The notes under the pieces: generated by a model
Told to the model about the DNA's origin: nothing
Seen by the model: the letters and a program-made list of their open reading frames with translations, nothing else
The model's database searches: none
In this document: positions 39,643 through 49,602 of the stretch, piece after piece
Layout: each line of letters begins with the position of its first letter
How positions within the stretch are numbered: position 1 is the stretch's first letter
Translations under genes and position numbers: made by a program
NCBI GenBank assembly: GCA_015059185.1
Contig: SVAY01000007.1
Span: 18,117-82,116 of the forward strand
DNA length: 64,000 nt
Reading direction: 5' to 3'
From: Erysipelotrichaceae bacterium
GTDB lineage: Bacteria > Bacillota_I > Bacilli_A > RFN20 > CAG-826

Positions 39643-41072
39643 TGAAAATCGTATTCGTGGCAAGTGAAGCAAATCCATTTATCAAAACTGGTGGGTTAGG
39701 TGATGTTGTGTACTCTTTAGCAGCGGAATTTGCTAACCTTGATCATGAAGTCGCTATCATCCTTCCTTTTTATAACCGCATTAAAGAAAATATTACTTCT
39801 TCTTTAGAACAAGTTGGACGCTTCAGTGTTGATTTGTCCTGGAGAAAAGCTGAATGTAAGATCTTTTATACCCAATATCGTAGAATTAACTATTTCTTCT
39901 TAGATAATGATCGATATTTTAATAGACGTAATATTTATGGCGAACAAGATGATGGAGAAAGATTTGCCTTCCTTTCTTTAGCCTCTTTAAAGTTGATGAA
40001 AGACTTTAATCTTGCTCCTGACATCGTCCATGTTCATGACTGGCAAGTGGGGATGATTCCTTGCTTACTTAAAGAAAGTCATGATGATTATTTTTCTAAA
40101 ACAAAATCAATTTTAACAATTCATAATCCTGCCTTCCAAGGAACCTTTGAACGCGACTATATTTTAGATCTATATTCCCTTCCTGATTATGTTTATGATG
40201 ATGGGGCAATTAGGTTAAATGATCGAGTCTCAACTCTTAAGGCTGGAATCATGTATGCAGATCGAATTACTACCGTTTCGCCAACTCATAAAAATGAACT
40301 TTTAACGACAGAAGGAAGAGGCTTAGAAGGAGCGCTTAGACTTAGAGAATATGACTTTGTTGGTATCCTAAACGGTATCGATTATAACGAATTCTCTCCA
40401 AGCACTGATAAAGCGATATCATCTAACTATACAATTGATGATTATTATAATGCTAAACAAGTTAATAAAGAGACATTACTTAAACGTTTCAATTTAAGAA
40501 ATCTCGGATTACCTGTTTATGGTCTTGTGTCTCGTCTTACCTGGCAAAAGGGTATTGATCTCGTTATTCCAATGATTCGTAACCTTGTTCATAGAGGATG
40601 TAACTTTGTTATCCTTGGTAGTGGAGAGTACGAATTAGAACAACAATTTGAACAATTAAGACGTGAATTCCCATATAACGTTGGTATCTATATCGGGTAT
40701 AGTGATGAACTTGCTCACCTAATCTACGCAGGAAGTGATTTCTTCCTCATGCCTAGCTTATTTGAACCATGTGGATTATCTCAAATGATTTCTCAAAGAT
40801 ATGGAACTTTACCAATCGTAAGAAAGACGGGTGGCTTAAACGATTCAGTTATCTGCTATGACAATCATAATGAAGATAAGGCAAACGGCTTTGGATTCTC
40901 TCCTAATTCAGTGGAAGAATTTATTCGTACCGTCTCTTTCTCGTTTGAAATATATTGGAACTTACCATTACGTAAAAAGCTCATGAAAAATGCACTTAAT
41001 ACTGACAATTCGTGGGTTAAAAGTGCAGCGGAATATTTAAAAGTCTATAAAGACGCTTTAGGAATTAAATAA
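39642..41072 (+). CDS. glgA: Glycogen synthase (ADP-glucose)
   Basis: GT5 enzyme that elongates alpha-1,4-glucan. 476 residues, full length. N-terminal KTGGLGDV (~15-22) binds ADP-glucose; VHVHDWQ, YGLVSRLTWQKG and the C-terminal E-x7-E region FFLMPSLFEPCGLSQM are present. Start overlaps the glgD stop by one base. Ends at a terminator. Confidence 0.96.
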   Translation: MKIVFVASEANPFIKTGGLGDVVYSLAAEFANLDHEVAIILPFYNRIKENITSSLEQVGRFSVDLSWRKAECKIFYTQYRRINYFFLDNDRYFNRRNIYGEQDDGERFAFLSLASLKLMKDFNLAPDIVHVHDWQVGMIPCLLKESHDDYFSKTKSILTIHNPAFQGTFERDYILDLYSLPDYVYDDGAIRLNDRVSTLKAGIMYADRITTVSPTHKNELLTTEGRGLEGALRLREYDFVGILNGIDYNEFSPSTDKAISSNYTIDDYYNAKQVNKETLLKRFNLRNLGLPVYGLVSRLTWQKGIDLVIPMIRNLVHRGCNFVILGSGEYELEQQFEQLRREFPYNVGIYIGYSDELAHLIYAGSDFFLMPSLFEPCGLSQMISQRYGTLPIVRKTGGLNDSVICYDNHNEDKANGFGFSPNSVEEFIRTVSFSFEIYWNLPLRKKLMKNALNTDNSWVKSAAEYLKVYKDALGIK

Positions 41073-41097
41073 AATATACATATAACATTAACAAATG

Positions 41098-41119
41098 CTA
41101 ATCTTTGATTAGTTTTTTA
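41098..41119 (+). terminator. Terminator of the glgCDA operon
   Basis: ctaatc-ttt-gattag followed by tttttta. Confidence 0.75.
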
Positions 41120-41129
41120 TGTACCTATC

Positions 41130-41158
41130 TTGATATTATTCCTTCAATTGGTTAATAT
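41130..41158 (+). promoter_or_regulatory. leuS operon promoter
   Basis: TTGATA (41130-41135), 17 bp, TAATAT (41153-41158), leader of ~20 nt with a CGAGG Shine-Dalgarno sequence. No T-box-like leader fits in this space, so leuS is probably not T-box regulated here. Confidence 0.6.
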
Positions 41159-41184
41159 ATTAACTAATTGTTCGAGGTAATATT

Positions 41185-43578
41185 ATGTCATATGATCATA
41201 AGCTAATTGAAAAGAAGTGGCAAAAGTATTGGGAAGAGCATGAGACATTTAAAACTGATGTCTATGATTTCTCTAAGCCAAAGTTTTACGCTTTAGATAT
41301 GTTCCCATATCCTAGTGGAGTTGGTATCCATGTCGGTCACCCAGAAGGCTATACCGCCAGCGATATTGTCTCACGTATGAAAAGAATGCAAGGATATAAT
41401 GTCCTTCACCCAATGGGATATGATTCTTTTGGTCTACCTGCTGAACAATATGCGATTGAAACTGGTAATCATCCAGAAATCTTTACCAAGACAAATATTA
41501 AGCACTTCGAACATCAACTTAAAGAAATTGGTCTCGATTATGATTGGAGTAAAACCATTTCTACTAGTGATCCAAGCTTTTATAAATGGACACAGTGGAT
41601 CTTTAAAAACTTATATTTAGATGGCTACGCTAAATACATTGATATGCCAGTTAACTGGTGTGAAGAGCTCGGTACCGTTTTATCTAATGATGAAGTCATT
41701 GATGGTAAGAGTGAAAGAGGTGGATACCCAGTTATCCGTAAAAACCTTAAGCAATGGGTTATTGATCAACCTCAATTTGCGGAAGAGCTATTAAGTGGCT
41801 TAGATAAGATTGATTGGCCAGAATCTACTAAAGAAATACAAAGAAACTGGATTGGTAAATCTATCGGTGCTTTAGTGGACTTTAATATCGCTGATACTAG
41901 TGAAAAGTTCACCGTCTTTACTACTAGATGTGATACTTTATTCGGAGCAACTTACTGCGTCCTTTCTCCTGAACATGAACTTGTAAAGAAGATTGTCACT
42001 CCTGAACAAAAAGAAGAAGTGCTTGCCTATATTGATAGTAGTAGTAAAAAGAGTGAACTTGAAAGAACATCTTCGAAAGAAAAGACTGGTGTATTTATTG
42101 GCCGCTACGCTATAAATCCAGTAAACAATAAAAGAATTCCTATTTATATAAGTGATTATGTTTTAGCAAGTTATGGAACAGGCGCAATTATGGCCGTTCC
42201 TGCTCATGATTCTCGTGACTATGCATTCGCAAAGAAATTTGGTTTAGATATTATCCAAGTATTAGAAGGTGGAGATATATCTATAGAAGCTTATGAAGGA
42301 GATGGACTCCACATTAATAGTGGTTTCCTTAATGGTTTAGATAAAGAAACCGCTATTAATCGTATGCTAGATTTCCTTAAGGAAAAAGGGATTGGAAGTA
42401 AGAAAATCAATTATAAATTTAGAGAATGGATTTTTGCCCGTCAAAGATATTGGGGTGAACCTGTTCCTGTTGTACATAAAGAAGATGGAAGCATCTATGT
42501 TCTTAAGGATGAAGAATTACCTTTAACTTTACCAGTCCTTGATGACTATAAAGGTCATAACGGTAAAGCACCTTTAGAAAATGCCACTGAATGGGTGAAA
42601 TATGATGCAAATGGTGTAAAAGGTAAAAGAGAAACATCTACGATGCCAGGTAGTGCAGGTAGCTCATGGTATTTCTTAAGATACGTTGATCCACATAATG
42701 ATAAGACATTCTGTGATAAAAAACTCGCTGATCACTGGTTACCAGTCGATTTATATATCGGAGGACCAGAACACGCAGTTGGTCACCTTATTTATTCCCG
42801 TATTTGGACAAAATATTTATATAAGAAGGGTTTAATCAGTTTTGATGAACCATTTAAAAAACTCGTTCACCAAGGGATGATTTTAGGTGCAAACGGCATC
42901 AAAATGGGTAAAAGATATCCAGAATTTGTAATTAACCCTAGTGACGTCATCGCAGAGTACGGTGCCGATACATTAAGATTATATGAAATGTTTATGGGAC
43001 CACTTGAAGCTTCTAAACCTTGGAGTGATCAAGGAGTGGAAGGCGCTCATAAATTTATTGAAAGAGTCTATAGATGTATTGTTGAAAATAATATTATCGT
43101 TGATGATGAAGTCAAAGAACTTGATATTATATATAACCAAACAGTGAAGAAAGTCACTGATGATTACAATAATCTTGCTTTTAATACTGCGATTTCTCAA
43201 ATGATGATTTTTATTAATGAAGTCTATAAAGTGAATAGATTACCTCGTAAATATGCAGAAGGATTTGTGAAACTTATTTCCTGTGTTACCCCTCATATCG
43301 GTGAAGAGATGTGGGAAAAATTAGGTCATACAAATACTATTGCCTATGAAGCTTGGCCAACTTATGACGAATCTAAACTTAAAAACGATACCGTGAAGAT
43401 GGCGGTTTCAGTAAACGGAAAGTTACGTGCCACCATTGAAGTATCTCTAGATTTAAGTGAAGAAGAACTTAAGACTATTGCCTTTAACGAAGAAAACGTT
43501 AAACGTCATATCGAAGGAAAAGAGATTAAGAAAGTGATTGTTGTAAAAAACAAGATTATTAATATTGTTGCGATTTAA
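41185..43578 (+). CDS. leuS: Leucyl-tRNA synthetase
   Basis: 797 residues, class Ia. HIGH-like HVGHPEG near residues 50-56; the CP1 editing domain (~220-390) keeps [12 protein letters not shown]; and the signature loop reads [13 protein letters not shown] (~575) in place of KMSKS. That variant keeps the first lysine and is probably a lineage feature. Anticodon-binding and C-terminal domains are complete. Followed after 2 bp by coaX. Confidence 0.96.
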   Translation: MSYDHKLIEKKWQKYWEEHETFKTDVYDFSKPKFYALDMFPYPSGVGIHVGHPEGYTASDIVSRMKRMQGYNVLHPMGYDSFGLPAEQYAIETGNHPEIFTKTNIKHFEHQLKEIGLDYDWSKTISTSDPSFYKWTQWIFKNLYLDGYAKYIDMPVNWCEELGTVLSNDEVIDGKSERGGYPVIRKNLKQWVIDQPQFAEELLSGLDKIDWPESTKEIQRNWIGKSIGALVDFNIADTSEKFTVFTTRCDTLFGATYCVLSPEHELVKKIVTPEQKEEVLAYIDSSSKKSELERTSSKEKTGVFIGRYAINPVNNKRIPIYISDYVLASYGTGAIMAVPAHDSRDYAFAKKFGLDIIQVLEGGDISIEAYEGDGLHINSGFLNGLDKETAINRMLDFLKEKGIGSKKINYKFREWIFARQRYWGEPVPVVHKEDGSIYVLKDEELPLTLPVLDDYKGHNGKAPLENATEWVKYDANGVKGKRETSTMPGSAGSSWYFLRYVDPHNDKTFCDKKLADHWLPVDLYIGGPEHAVGHLIYSRIWTKYLYKKGLISFDEPFKKLVHQGMILGANGIKMGKRYPEFVINPSDVIAEYGADTLRLYEMFMGPLEASKPWSDQGVEGAHKFIERVYRCIVENNIIVDDEVKELDIIYNQTVKKVTDDYNNLAFNTAISQMMIFINEVYKVNRLPRKYAEGFVKLISCVTPHIGEEMWEKLGHTNTIAYEAWPTYDESKLKNDTVKMAVSVNGKLRATIEVSLDLSEEELKTIAFNEENVKRHIEGKEIKKVIVVKNKIINIVAI

Positions 43579-43580
43579 TT

Positions 43581-44357
43581 ATGAAATTATGTATAGATGT
43601 CGGTAATACGACAATTGGATTTGGTTTCTATAAAGATAATAAGCTTGTTAATAAGCTCACTTTAGCAACCTCACTCGATAAACTTAGTGATGAATATAAA
43701 GCAAGTTTAACTTTGTTAATGAAAGAAAATGATATTAATAAAGAAGAAGTAAGTGCGATTTTATATTCAAGTGTTGTCCCACTTATTAATGAGATTCTTT
43801 TAGAAGCGATATCTTATCTATTTAAAAACGCCAAAGTATATGAACTAGATTCATCTTCTCCTCATGATATCAAGATGGATATCGATAATCCGAAAGAAGT
43901 GGGAAGTGACTTAATTGCGGATTTAGTGGGAGGAAAGGCAAAATATAATTTACCATTAGTGATTATTGATTTTGGTACCGCTACTAAATTATTACTTCTA
44001 GATAAAAATGCTCATTTTATTAGTGCATTAATTATGCCAGGGGTCGAAGTAGCGTCTAAATCATTATTTTCAAAAGCCGCTTTACTTCCAGAAGTGGATT
44101 TGAAAAGTGCCACTAATTTATTAGATAGTAAAAATACTATTAACTGTATTAAACACGGTATCTTATTTGGCCATTATGAATCGATTGAAGGCTTATGCCG
44201 TCGATACGAAGCTGAACTCGGTTATAAGTTAAATAAAGTCATTACTGGAGGTAGTTCAATCTTCTTTAAAGACTTATTTAATGAACAATATATATTTGAT
44301 GAGAACCTTGTCTTAGACGGGGAACTTGTCATATTAAACAAACTAATTGGAGAATAA
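43581..44357 (+). CDS. coaX: Type III pantothenate kinase
   Basis: First step of coenzyme A synthesis. 258 residues. ASKHA-fold signatures CIDVGNTTIGFGFY (phosphate 1), GSDLIADLVGGKAKYN (pantothenate-binding Asp region) and VIIDFGTATKL (phosphate 2), plus ITGGSS near the C-terminus. The kinase needs K+ or NH4+ and is insensitive to CoA feedback in studied members. Confidence 0.94.
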   Translation: MKLCIDVGNTTIGFGFYKDNKLVNKLTLATSLDKLSDEYKASLTLLMKENDINKEEVSAILYSSVVPLINEILLEAISYLFKNAKVYELDSSSPHDIKMDIDNPKEVGSDLIADLVGGKAKYNLPLVIIDFGTATKLLLLDKNAHFISALIMPGVEVASKSLFSKAALLPEVDLKSATNLLDSKNTINCIKHGILFGHYESIEGLCRRYEAELGYKLNKVITGGSSIFFKDLFNEQYIFDENLVLDGELVILNKLIGE

Positions 44358-44372
44358 AGAGGGAGTGATATT

Positions 44373-45752
44373 ATGTCAAAATTAACAATATTCTCAAAAA
44401 TTACTCAAAGCTACGAGCAAGAATTAATCGATAAGATTAAAGGATGGGTAAGTATTAATTCTCAATATGATGAAGCTACTAGAAACACTTCTAACCCATT
44501 TGGTATCGGAGTAAGCGAAGCTTTATATTATTTTGAAGCCCTTGCTAAATCAAAAGGATTTACCGTTACTAACTACGATAACTATTTAGTCGAAGCTCTT
44601 ATTGGAGATGGCCCTAAAAACATCACTATTATGGCGCATGCAGATGTTGTTCCTGAAGGTAGTGGTTGGGATCAAAACCCCTTTGAAGTAGTGGAAAAGA
44701 AAGGCGTTTTATATGGTAGAGGTGTCGCGGACGATAAGGGACCAGCACTTGCTTGTTTCTACGCTTTAGTGGCTCTAAAAGAAGCTAATATGCTTGGTAA
44801 TTATCAAGTTCGTTTCTTAGTGGGTGGTAACGAAGAACGTGGTTCTGCCTGTATGGAACATTATTTTAAGACTTTAAAGAAACCTCAACCAACTTATGGC
44901 TTTTCTCCTGATAGTGATTTCCCTCTTATTTTTGCCGAAAAAGGTATCTTTAACTTTGAAGCAAGAAAGAAACTTCATATTCCTGGCCTAGTCTCTATTC
45001 ACGGAGGCTTTGCAAGTAACGCAGTTATTGAAAAATGTACTGTTAAATTTGATTTAAATGATTCTATCATTCCGTTTATCATCCAACATTATCCAGATGC
45101 AAGCGTCATCACTAATGATGATGTAGTAGGAATTACCTTTACTGGTTTAGCAGCCCATGGTTCAGTTCCTGAACTTGGTAAAAATGCTGGTATGATGGCG
45201 TTAGAATTTTTAGCAAGTTACACTAAAGATCCTGATTTAATTAAATGTATCTCACTTTTTAGTGATCCATACGGTAAAGGTGTTAACGGATACGGATATA
45301 GTAAAGAAATGGGTAAAAACTCCCTCAACGTCGGTTTAATTAACTACACAAGAGGCGAAGAACTCAGTATCATCGTGAACTTTAGGTTTGTTAATGGTGT
45401 TGATGAAAAAGTACTAAAAGCTAATATTAAAGAAGCGTGCTCACCATTTAATGTAAAATGTTCTGTTAGTTCCCCATTACTTTTCTATAGGAAAAATCAT
45501 CCATTAATTAAAGCCCTTATGAGAGCGTATAAAGAAGAGACAGGAGATACTGAAGCAACTCCTTTATCTACAGGCGGCGGAACATACGCAAAAGAAGCAG
45601 ACAACGTCGTAGCGTTTGGTATGCAGTTCCCAGGTAGAGATCCTAAGATGCACGCGGTCGGAGAAAACGTTTCTATAGAAGATTTATATGAAGCAATGGC
45701 GATTTATGCCCATGGCATCTATGAATTAGGTAAATTAATCGATGAGAACTAA
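44373..45752 (+). CDS. pepV: M20 family dipeptidase PepV
   Basis: Cytosolic metallodipeptidase, 459 residues. Metal ligands are visible as IMAHADVVPEG, GVADDKGPA (bridging Asp) and GGNEERGS (Glu catalytic base and ligand). A lid domain (~190-380) follows, then the final His in MHAVGENV. Shine-Dalgarno GGGAG lies before the ATG. Overlaps trmB by 11 bp. Confidence 0.92.
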   Translation: MSKLTIFSKITQSYEQELIDKIKGWVSINSQYDEATRNTSNPFGIGVSEALYYFEALAKSKGFTVTNYDNYLVEALIGDGPKNITIMAHADVVPEGSGWDQNPFEVVEKKGVLYGRGVADDKGPALACFYALVALKEANMLGNYQVRFLVGGNEERGSACMEHYFKTLKKPQPTYGFSPDSDFPLIFAEKGIFNFEARKKLHIPGLVSIHGGFASNAVIEKCTVKFDLNDSIIPFIIQHYPDASVITNDDVVGITFTGLAAHGSVPELGKNAGMMALEFLASYTKDPDLIKCISLFSDPYGKGVNGYGYSKEMGKNSLNVGLINYTRGEELSIIVNFRFVNGVDEKVLKANIKEACSPFNVKCSVSSPLLFYRKNHPLIKALMRAYKEETGDTEATPLSTGGGTYAKEADNVVAFGMQFPGRDPKMHAVGENVSIEDLYEAMAIYAHGIYELGKLIDEN

Positions 45753-46344
45753 ATATAAGCCTTGGGCAAAACCTTATTTAGAAGAACATAATGAAGTACA
45801 AGTTACTGAAGAAGTTTTATCGACCCTTGATAACTTATATTTAGAAATCGGTAGTGGCAAAGGTCAATTTTTAGTGGAGATGAGTAAAAAGAATCCTGCT
45901 AGAAATTATTTAGGTATAGAAAGAAATGTCACTTGTGCCGGTTTCACTGCAAAAAAATTAGTGGAAGATGAAATAACTAACGCGAAGCTATTATATATGG
46001 ACGCAGAAAAAGCATTATCTATTATGAAAGAGAAGTCAGTAAATATATTATATTTAAATTTCTCTGATCCATGGCCTAAAACTCGTCACCATAAAAGAAG
46101 ATTAACTAGTGATCGATTCACTTCTTTATATAAAAAAGTTCTTAAAGATGATGGAGTGATTATTCAAAAAACTGATAACCTTGAACTCTTTAATTTCTCT
46201 ATTGAAACATTTTTAGAAGCAGGATTTAAGATTATTGAAGAAGATCGTAATTATATGTTAGATGATGAAGACGTATTAACTGAATATGAAGAAGATTTTA
46301 GAAGCAAGAATCTTCCTATATATAGAATGAAGGTAAGTTTATGA
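45742..46344 (+). CDS. trmB: tRNA (guanine-N7-)-methyltransferase
   Basis: Methylates G46 in tRNA variable loops. 200 residues. SAM loop LEIGSGKGQF (~34-43), YLGIERN, and the catalytic signature NFSDPWPKTRHHKRRL (~109-124), with TDNLELF later on. Starts inside pepV and overlaps the following gene by 4 bp (ATGA), so translation is coupled. Confidence 0.95.
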   Translation: MRTKYKPWAKPYLEEHNEVQVTEEVLSTLDNLYLEIGSGKGQFLVEMSKKNPARNYLGIERNVTCAGFTAKKLVEDEITNAKLLYMDAEKALSIMKEKSVNILYLNFSDPWPKTRHHKRRLTSDRFTSLYKKVLKDDGVIIQKTDNLELFNFSIETFLEAGFKIIEEDRNYMLDDEDVLTEYEEDFRSKNLPIYRMKVSL

Positions 46345-46970
46345 TAGCTAATTACTGTTTATATTATGTTCCAAAAAGTTCTGAACAAGTTAACGACATG
46401 TTAATGATCTTTTTTGGCGAGAATAAATTAGTAAATAAAAGAGAGCTTAAAGATGATTTAATCTATTTAAAGAATAATGATGAAGTAGTGGGCTACGTCA
46501 TCCTTAACTTCTCTAAATTCTGTAAGATTAAGATTAATGGAACAATTTATCTACCAAATGATACATTAATCGATTTAATCAATGATATTTTGCTTAATCA
46601 TAAACTTGATACATTAAGTTATCGTTCTCATTCTGGATTATATATTGCTCAAATCATCGATAAAAAAGAACATCGTAAATCATTTATTTATAAAGTTGAT
46701 ATTGGTAGTAGGACTTATCAAACTGAATCAACATTTGATTTACCAATAAACACAAAATTAGTGTTCGCGGTAAGTGGTACCTATATCATGCCTGGAAGAA
46801 TGATAAATGATTATATAACACAAGATAAATTATCTTTAAGTGGACGTATCGTCACTTATGAAGATTTAGAAATGAACATTGAAAATCCCTTCTACCCAAT
46901 TCTCCTTTTAGATGAAGATATGAAAGTGGGTAGTGACTTTTTCTTAATGGAGGAAAAAACCGATGCTTGA
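46341..46970 (+). CDS. Divergent YtpR-like protein with EMAP/OB tRNA-binding domain
   Basis: 209 residues. The N-terminal part ends VVGYVILNFSK, which parallels the DUF4479 segment of YtpR (VGYNIFNVS). The second half, LYIAQIIDKKEHRKSFIYKVDIGSRTY... followed by KLVFAVSGTYIMPGRMI, keeps the order of the EMAP-type OB fold (VGKV...HPDADKL...VDVG...VVVA..GA.MP.G). The H-P-x-A-D-K-L core has become EHRKSF, so tRNA binding may be altered. Lies between trmB and pncB, overlapping both. Confidence 0.6.
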   Translation: MIANYCLYYVPKSSEQVNDMLMIFFGENKLVNKRELKDDLIYLKNNDEVVGYVILNFSKFCKIKINGTIYLPNDTLIDLINDILLNHKLDTLSYRSHSGLYIAQIIDKKEHRKSFIYKVDIGSRTYQTESTFDLPINTKLVFAVSGTYIMPGRMINDYITQDKLSLSGRIVTYEDLEMNIENPFYPILLLDEDMKVGSDFFLMEEKTDA

Positions 46971-48069
46971 AATTGAACTTAAGAAACAAGGAAAGATTAA
47001 AAGATTAACAAACAAGACTTTTAACTTTGACCCAAGACTAAAAGATGGCTTTTATAGCGCGAACTACTTTTTAAAAAGTAGAAAGATTGTTTTAGAAAAT
47101 GAGCCTAACCATTTAGTCACTATGCAGTGGTTCCAAAGAAAAGATGTAGCGATGTTATGCGGCATTGATGAAGCTATTGCGATTCTACATACATTTGCCT
47201 CTCACCCAGAAGAATTAGTGATTGAAGCACTTCAAGATGGCAATATTATTAAAGCCAACGAACCAGTCCTTAAAGTTACTGGAAGATATGAAGACTTCGG
47301 ATATCTAGAAAGCGTTATTGATGGTGTACTTGCTAGAAGAAGTAGTGTCGCTACCAATGTAAAAGAAGTGCTCGATGTAGCAGGAGACACTGTTGTTTTC
47401 TCTATGGCAGACCGTCAAGATGATTATTTAACCCAAGTTGGAGACGGCTATGCTACATATGTAGCAGGTATCTCTAGAGTCAGTACCGATGCGCAAGGCT
47501 TATGGTGGGGTGGAAAAGGTATGGGTACGATGCCTCACGCTTTAATCCAAATCTGTGGAGGCGATGTTTGTAAAGCAGCAGATATTTATCGTAAGAGTTT
47601 CCCTAATGAAAAAGTGACTGCCTTAATTGATTATCATAATAATGTAGTAAGAGATTCATTAATCTTAGCGAGACACTTAGGTGAAAATCTTAAAGCGGTA
47701 AGAGTAGATACTTCTAAAGCTTTAATCGACCATTATTTCGATGATAAAGATACAAGCGATTTTGATCCTCATGGAGTATGTAAAGAATTAATATTTGCTT
47801 TACGTGATGCGCTTGATAAAGAAGGATTTAACTATGTTAACATTGTCGTTAGTAGTGGATTCACTAAAGAAAAGATTAAAGAATGGAGAGAACATAACGT
47901 TCCAGTCAATATGTACGGAGTTGGAACTTCACTCGTCAACAATATGACTGTCGGCTTTACTGGGGATTTAGTAGTACTCGATGGTAAAGCGGAAGCTAAA
48001 GAAGGAAGAAGTAATTATCCTTCCTCCCGCTTAGAAAAAGTAATCTATGGAGAAAACGAGAATGACTGA
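46963..48069 (+). CDS. pncB: Nicotinate phosphoribosyltransferase
   Basis: NAD salvage from nicotinate. 368 residues, the shorter Firmicute type. N-terminal FDPRLKDGFYSANYFL, phosphohistidine-region and PRPP-binding motifs GVLARRSSVATN, AGISRVSTDAQGLWWGGKGMGTMPHA and VSSGFTKEKI. Overlaps the ytpR-like gene by 8 bp. Confidence 0.9.
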   Translation: MLEIELKKQGKIKRLTNKTFNFDPRLKDGFYSANYFLKSRKIVLENEPNHLVTMQWFQRKDVAMLCGIDEAIAILHTFASHPEELVIEALQDGNIIKANEPVLKVTGRYEDFGYLESVIDGVLARRSSVATNVKEVLDVAGDTVVFSMADRQDDYLTQVGDGYATYVAGISRVSTDAQGLWWGGKGMGTMPHALIQICGGDVCKAADIYRKSFPNEKVTALIDYHNNVVRDSLILARHLGENLKAVRVDTSKALIDHYFDDKDTSDFDPHGVCKELIFALRDALDKEGFNYVNIVVSSGFTKEKIKEWREHNVPVNMYGVGTSLVNNMTVGFTGDLVVLDGKAEAKEGRSNYPSSRLEKVIYGENEND

Positions 48070-48853
48070 TGAACAAAGAAAAGTAATTAATGCTTTATAT
48101 GAGCTAGAAGTGAATGATTCTCACGCGACTCATGATCACATTAATAAAGAAGCCCTATATCGCTTCATTGAGAACTTAAAGGTCGCTTTATTTTATAACT
48201 ATTATAAATGCGAAATAACTAAAGACTCTTTAGATGCCAAATTATTAGAATCATATAACGATTTTAAAGAAGCTCTTACAGAAGTTATTGATAAATATCA
48301 AGATAAGATTGATGAATTCTTTAAGTTTCTCCCTGAATTAAGAACAGAATTAATGAAGGATGTCGAAATCACTTTTAACGGTGATCCAGCGAGTTATTCT
48401 TATGAAGAGATTATTTCTACTTATCCTGGCTTTATGGCGATTTACTGTTATCGTGTTGCCCATAAATTCTACGAGATGGGAATGAAACATCTATCTCGCC
48501 TTATTAGTGAATATGCCCATTCTAAAACCGGTATTGATATCCATGCCGGCGCGAAGATTGGTAATCCATTCTTTATTGATCACGGTACTGGTATTGTAAT
48601 TGGTGAAACTGCAGTTATTGGTGATAACTGTAAGTTATATCAAGGCGTGACTTTAGGCGCCATGTCACTTAAAAAGGGTAGACAACTCATGAACACAAAA
48701 CGTCATCCAACCTTACTTAACAATGTTGTGATTTATTCTGGCTCCTCTATATTTGGTGGAGATACAGTGATTGGTAATAACGTTACCATTGGATCTAACG
48801 TCGAAATAAAAGAATCTGTTCCTGATAATACAGTAGTAAGAGGCAATAAATGA
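48062..48853 (+). CDS. cysE: Serine O-acetyltransferase
   Basis: Makes O-acetylserine for cysteine synthesis. GGAG is placed well for ATG 48062 (263 residues) and less well for the in-frame ATG at 48047; 48062 gives an 8-bp overlap like its neighbours. Alpha-helical N-terminal domain (~1-150), then left-handed beta-helix with IHAGAKIGNPFFIDHGTGIV (catalytic Asp-His), VIGDNCKLYQGVTLGA and the flexible MNTKRHPTL loop. The N-terminal region is longer than in the ~220-residue Bacillus enzyme. Confidence 0.93.
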   Translation: MTDEQRKVINALYELEVNDSHATHDHINKEALYRFIENLKVALFYNYYKCEITKDSLDAKLLESYNDFKEALTEVIDKYQDKIDEFFKFLPELRTELMKDVEITFNGDPASYSYEEIISTYPGFMAIYCYRVAHKFYEMGMKHLSRLISEYAHSKTGIDIHAGAKIGNPFFIDHGTGIVIGETAVIGDNCKLYQGVTLGAMSLKKGRQLMNTKRHPTLLNNVVIYSGSSIFGGDTVIGNNVTIGSNVEIKESVPDNTVVRGNK

Positions 48854-49308
48854 TTGAAATTAAAAAAGCCATATTTACTGATGAAGTAGTGGAACAGTTA
48901 ATTAACTTATCTCACGTATGGTGTGAAGAAAATATTTCTAATGGATTAATTCCAAATACCAAAGAAGATCTAAAAGAACCTTGTTATATCGCTACTTTTG
49001 ATAATAAGATAGTTGGTTATATATTTGGTCATTATTACAATAATGAAAAGAAAGTATCTCTAGAAAATGGTGGTTCTATCCCTATTGGAGAAAAATGTTT
49101 TGATATTGATGAATTATATGTGATAGATGAATATCGTAATCAAAGTTTAGGTAAGAAATTATTCCTTGCTATTGAAGAAGAAGTTAAAAAGAATACTAAT
49201 TACATTACTTTAGGAACATCTACTAGAGATTATAGAAAGATACTTCATTTCTATATTGAAGAAGTGGATATGACTTTCCATAGTGCATTCCTTTTTAAAA
49301 AATTATAA
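48850..49308 (+). CDS. GNAT family N-acetyltransferase
   Basis: 152 residues. The acetyl-CoA-binding region IDELYVIDEYRNQSLGKKLF (~88-107) is the GNAT motif A (Q/RxxGxG/A form, here RNQSLGKK). Substrate unknown. Overlaps cysE by 4 bp (ATGA). Confidence 0.85.
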   Translation: MIEIKKAIFTDEVVEQLINLSHVWCEENISNGLIPNTKEDLKEPCYIATFDNKIVGYIFGHYYNNEKKVSLENGGSIPIGEKCFDIDELYVIDEYRNQSLGKKLFLAIEEEVKKNTNYITLGTSTRDYRKILHFYIEEVDMTFHSAFLFKKL

Positions 49309-49332
49309 GATAATTTATATAGGGAGTTATAT

Positions 49333-49581
49333 ATGGGTTTTATCTTTGGTAAATATGGTATTTACATTGAATTTAACGATGGCGAAAAAGGATTTGTGAT
49401 GGGTGTAAGAGGAGATCATGTGATGATCACTTCTTCTTTCCAAAACGCCGAAAAATTTATGTCACAAGGTGCTGCTGAAAACTATTTCTATAATAAGGGA
49501 GTTGGAAGTGGTAGTAATTCTAATTTCTCAGGCGTGAAAGCAGCTTGGGTATATAGTGACGGTAAATTCTTTAGAATGTAA
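49333..49581 (+). CDS. Small hypothetical protein
   Basis: 82 residues, Shine-Dalgarno GGGAG before the ATG. Mostly beta-rich, aromatic and glycine-containing (GFIFGKYGIYIEF, GVGSGSNSNFSG); no family recognised. Its terminator-like hairpin, tttatac-aaa-gtataaa, sits just before the IS1182 element. Confidence 0.6.
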   Translation: MGFIFGKYGIYIEFNDGEKGFVMGVRGDHVMITSSFQNAEKFMSQGAAENYFYNKGVGSGSNSNFSGVKAAWVYSDGKFFRM

Positions 49582-49602
49582 GTTTTATACAAAGTATAAA
49601 AA

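Noticed and set aside
41073..41184. T-box leader for leuS
   Set aside because: Only ~20 nt lie between the promoter and the ATG, too short for a T-box; no AGGGTGGNACCGCG-like sequence seen.
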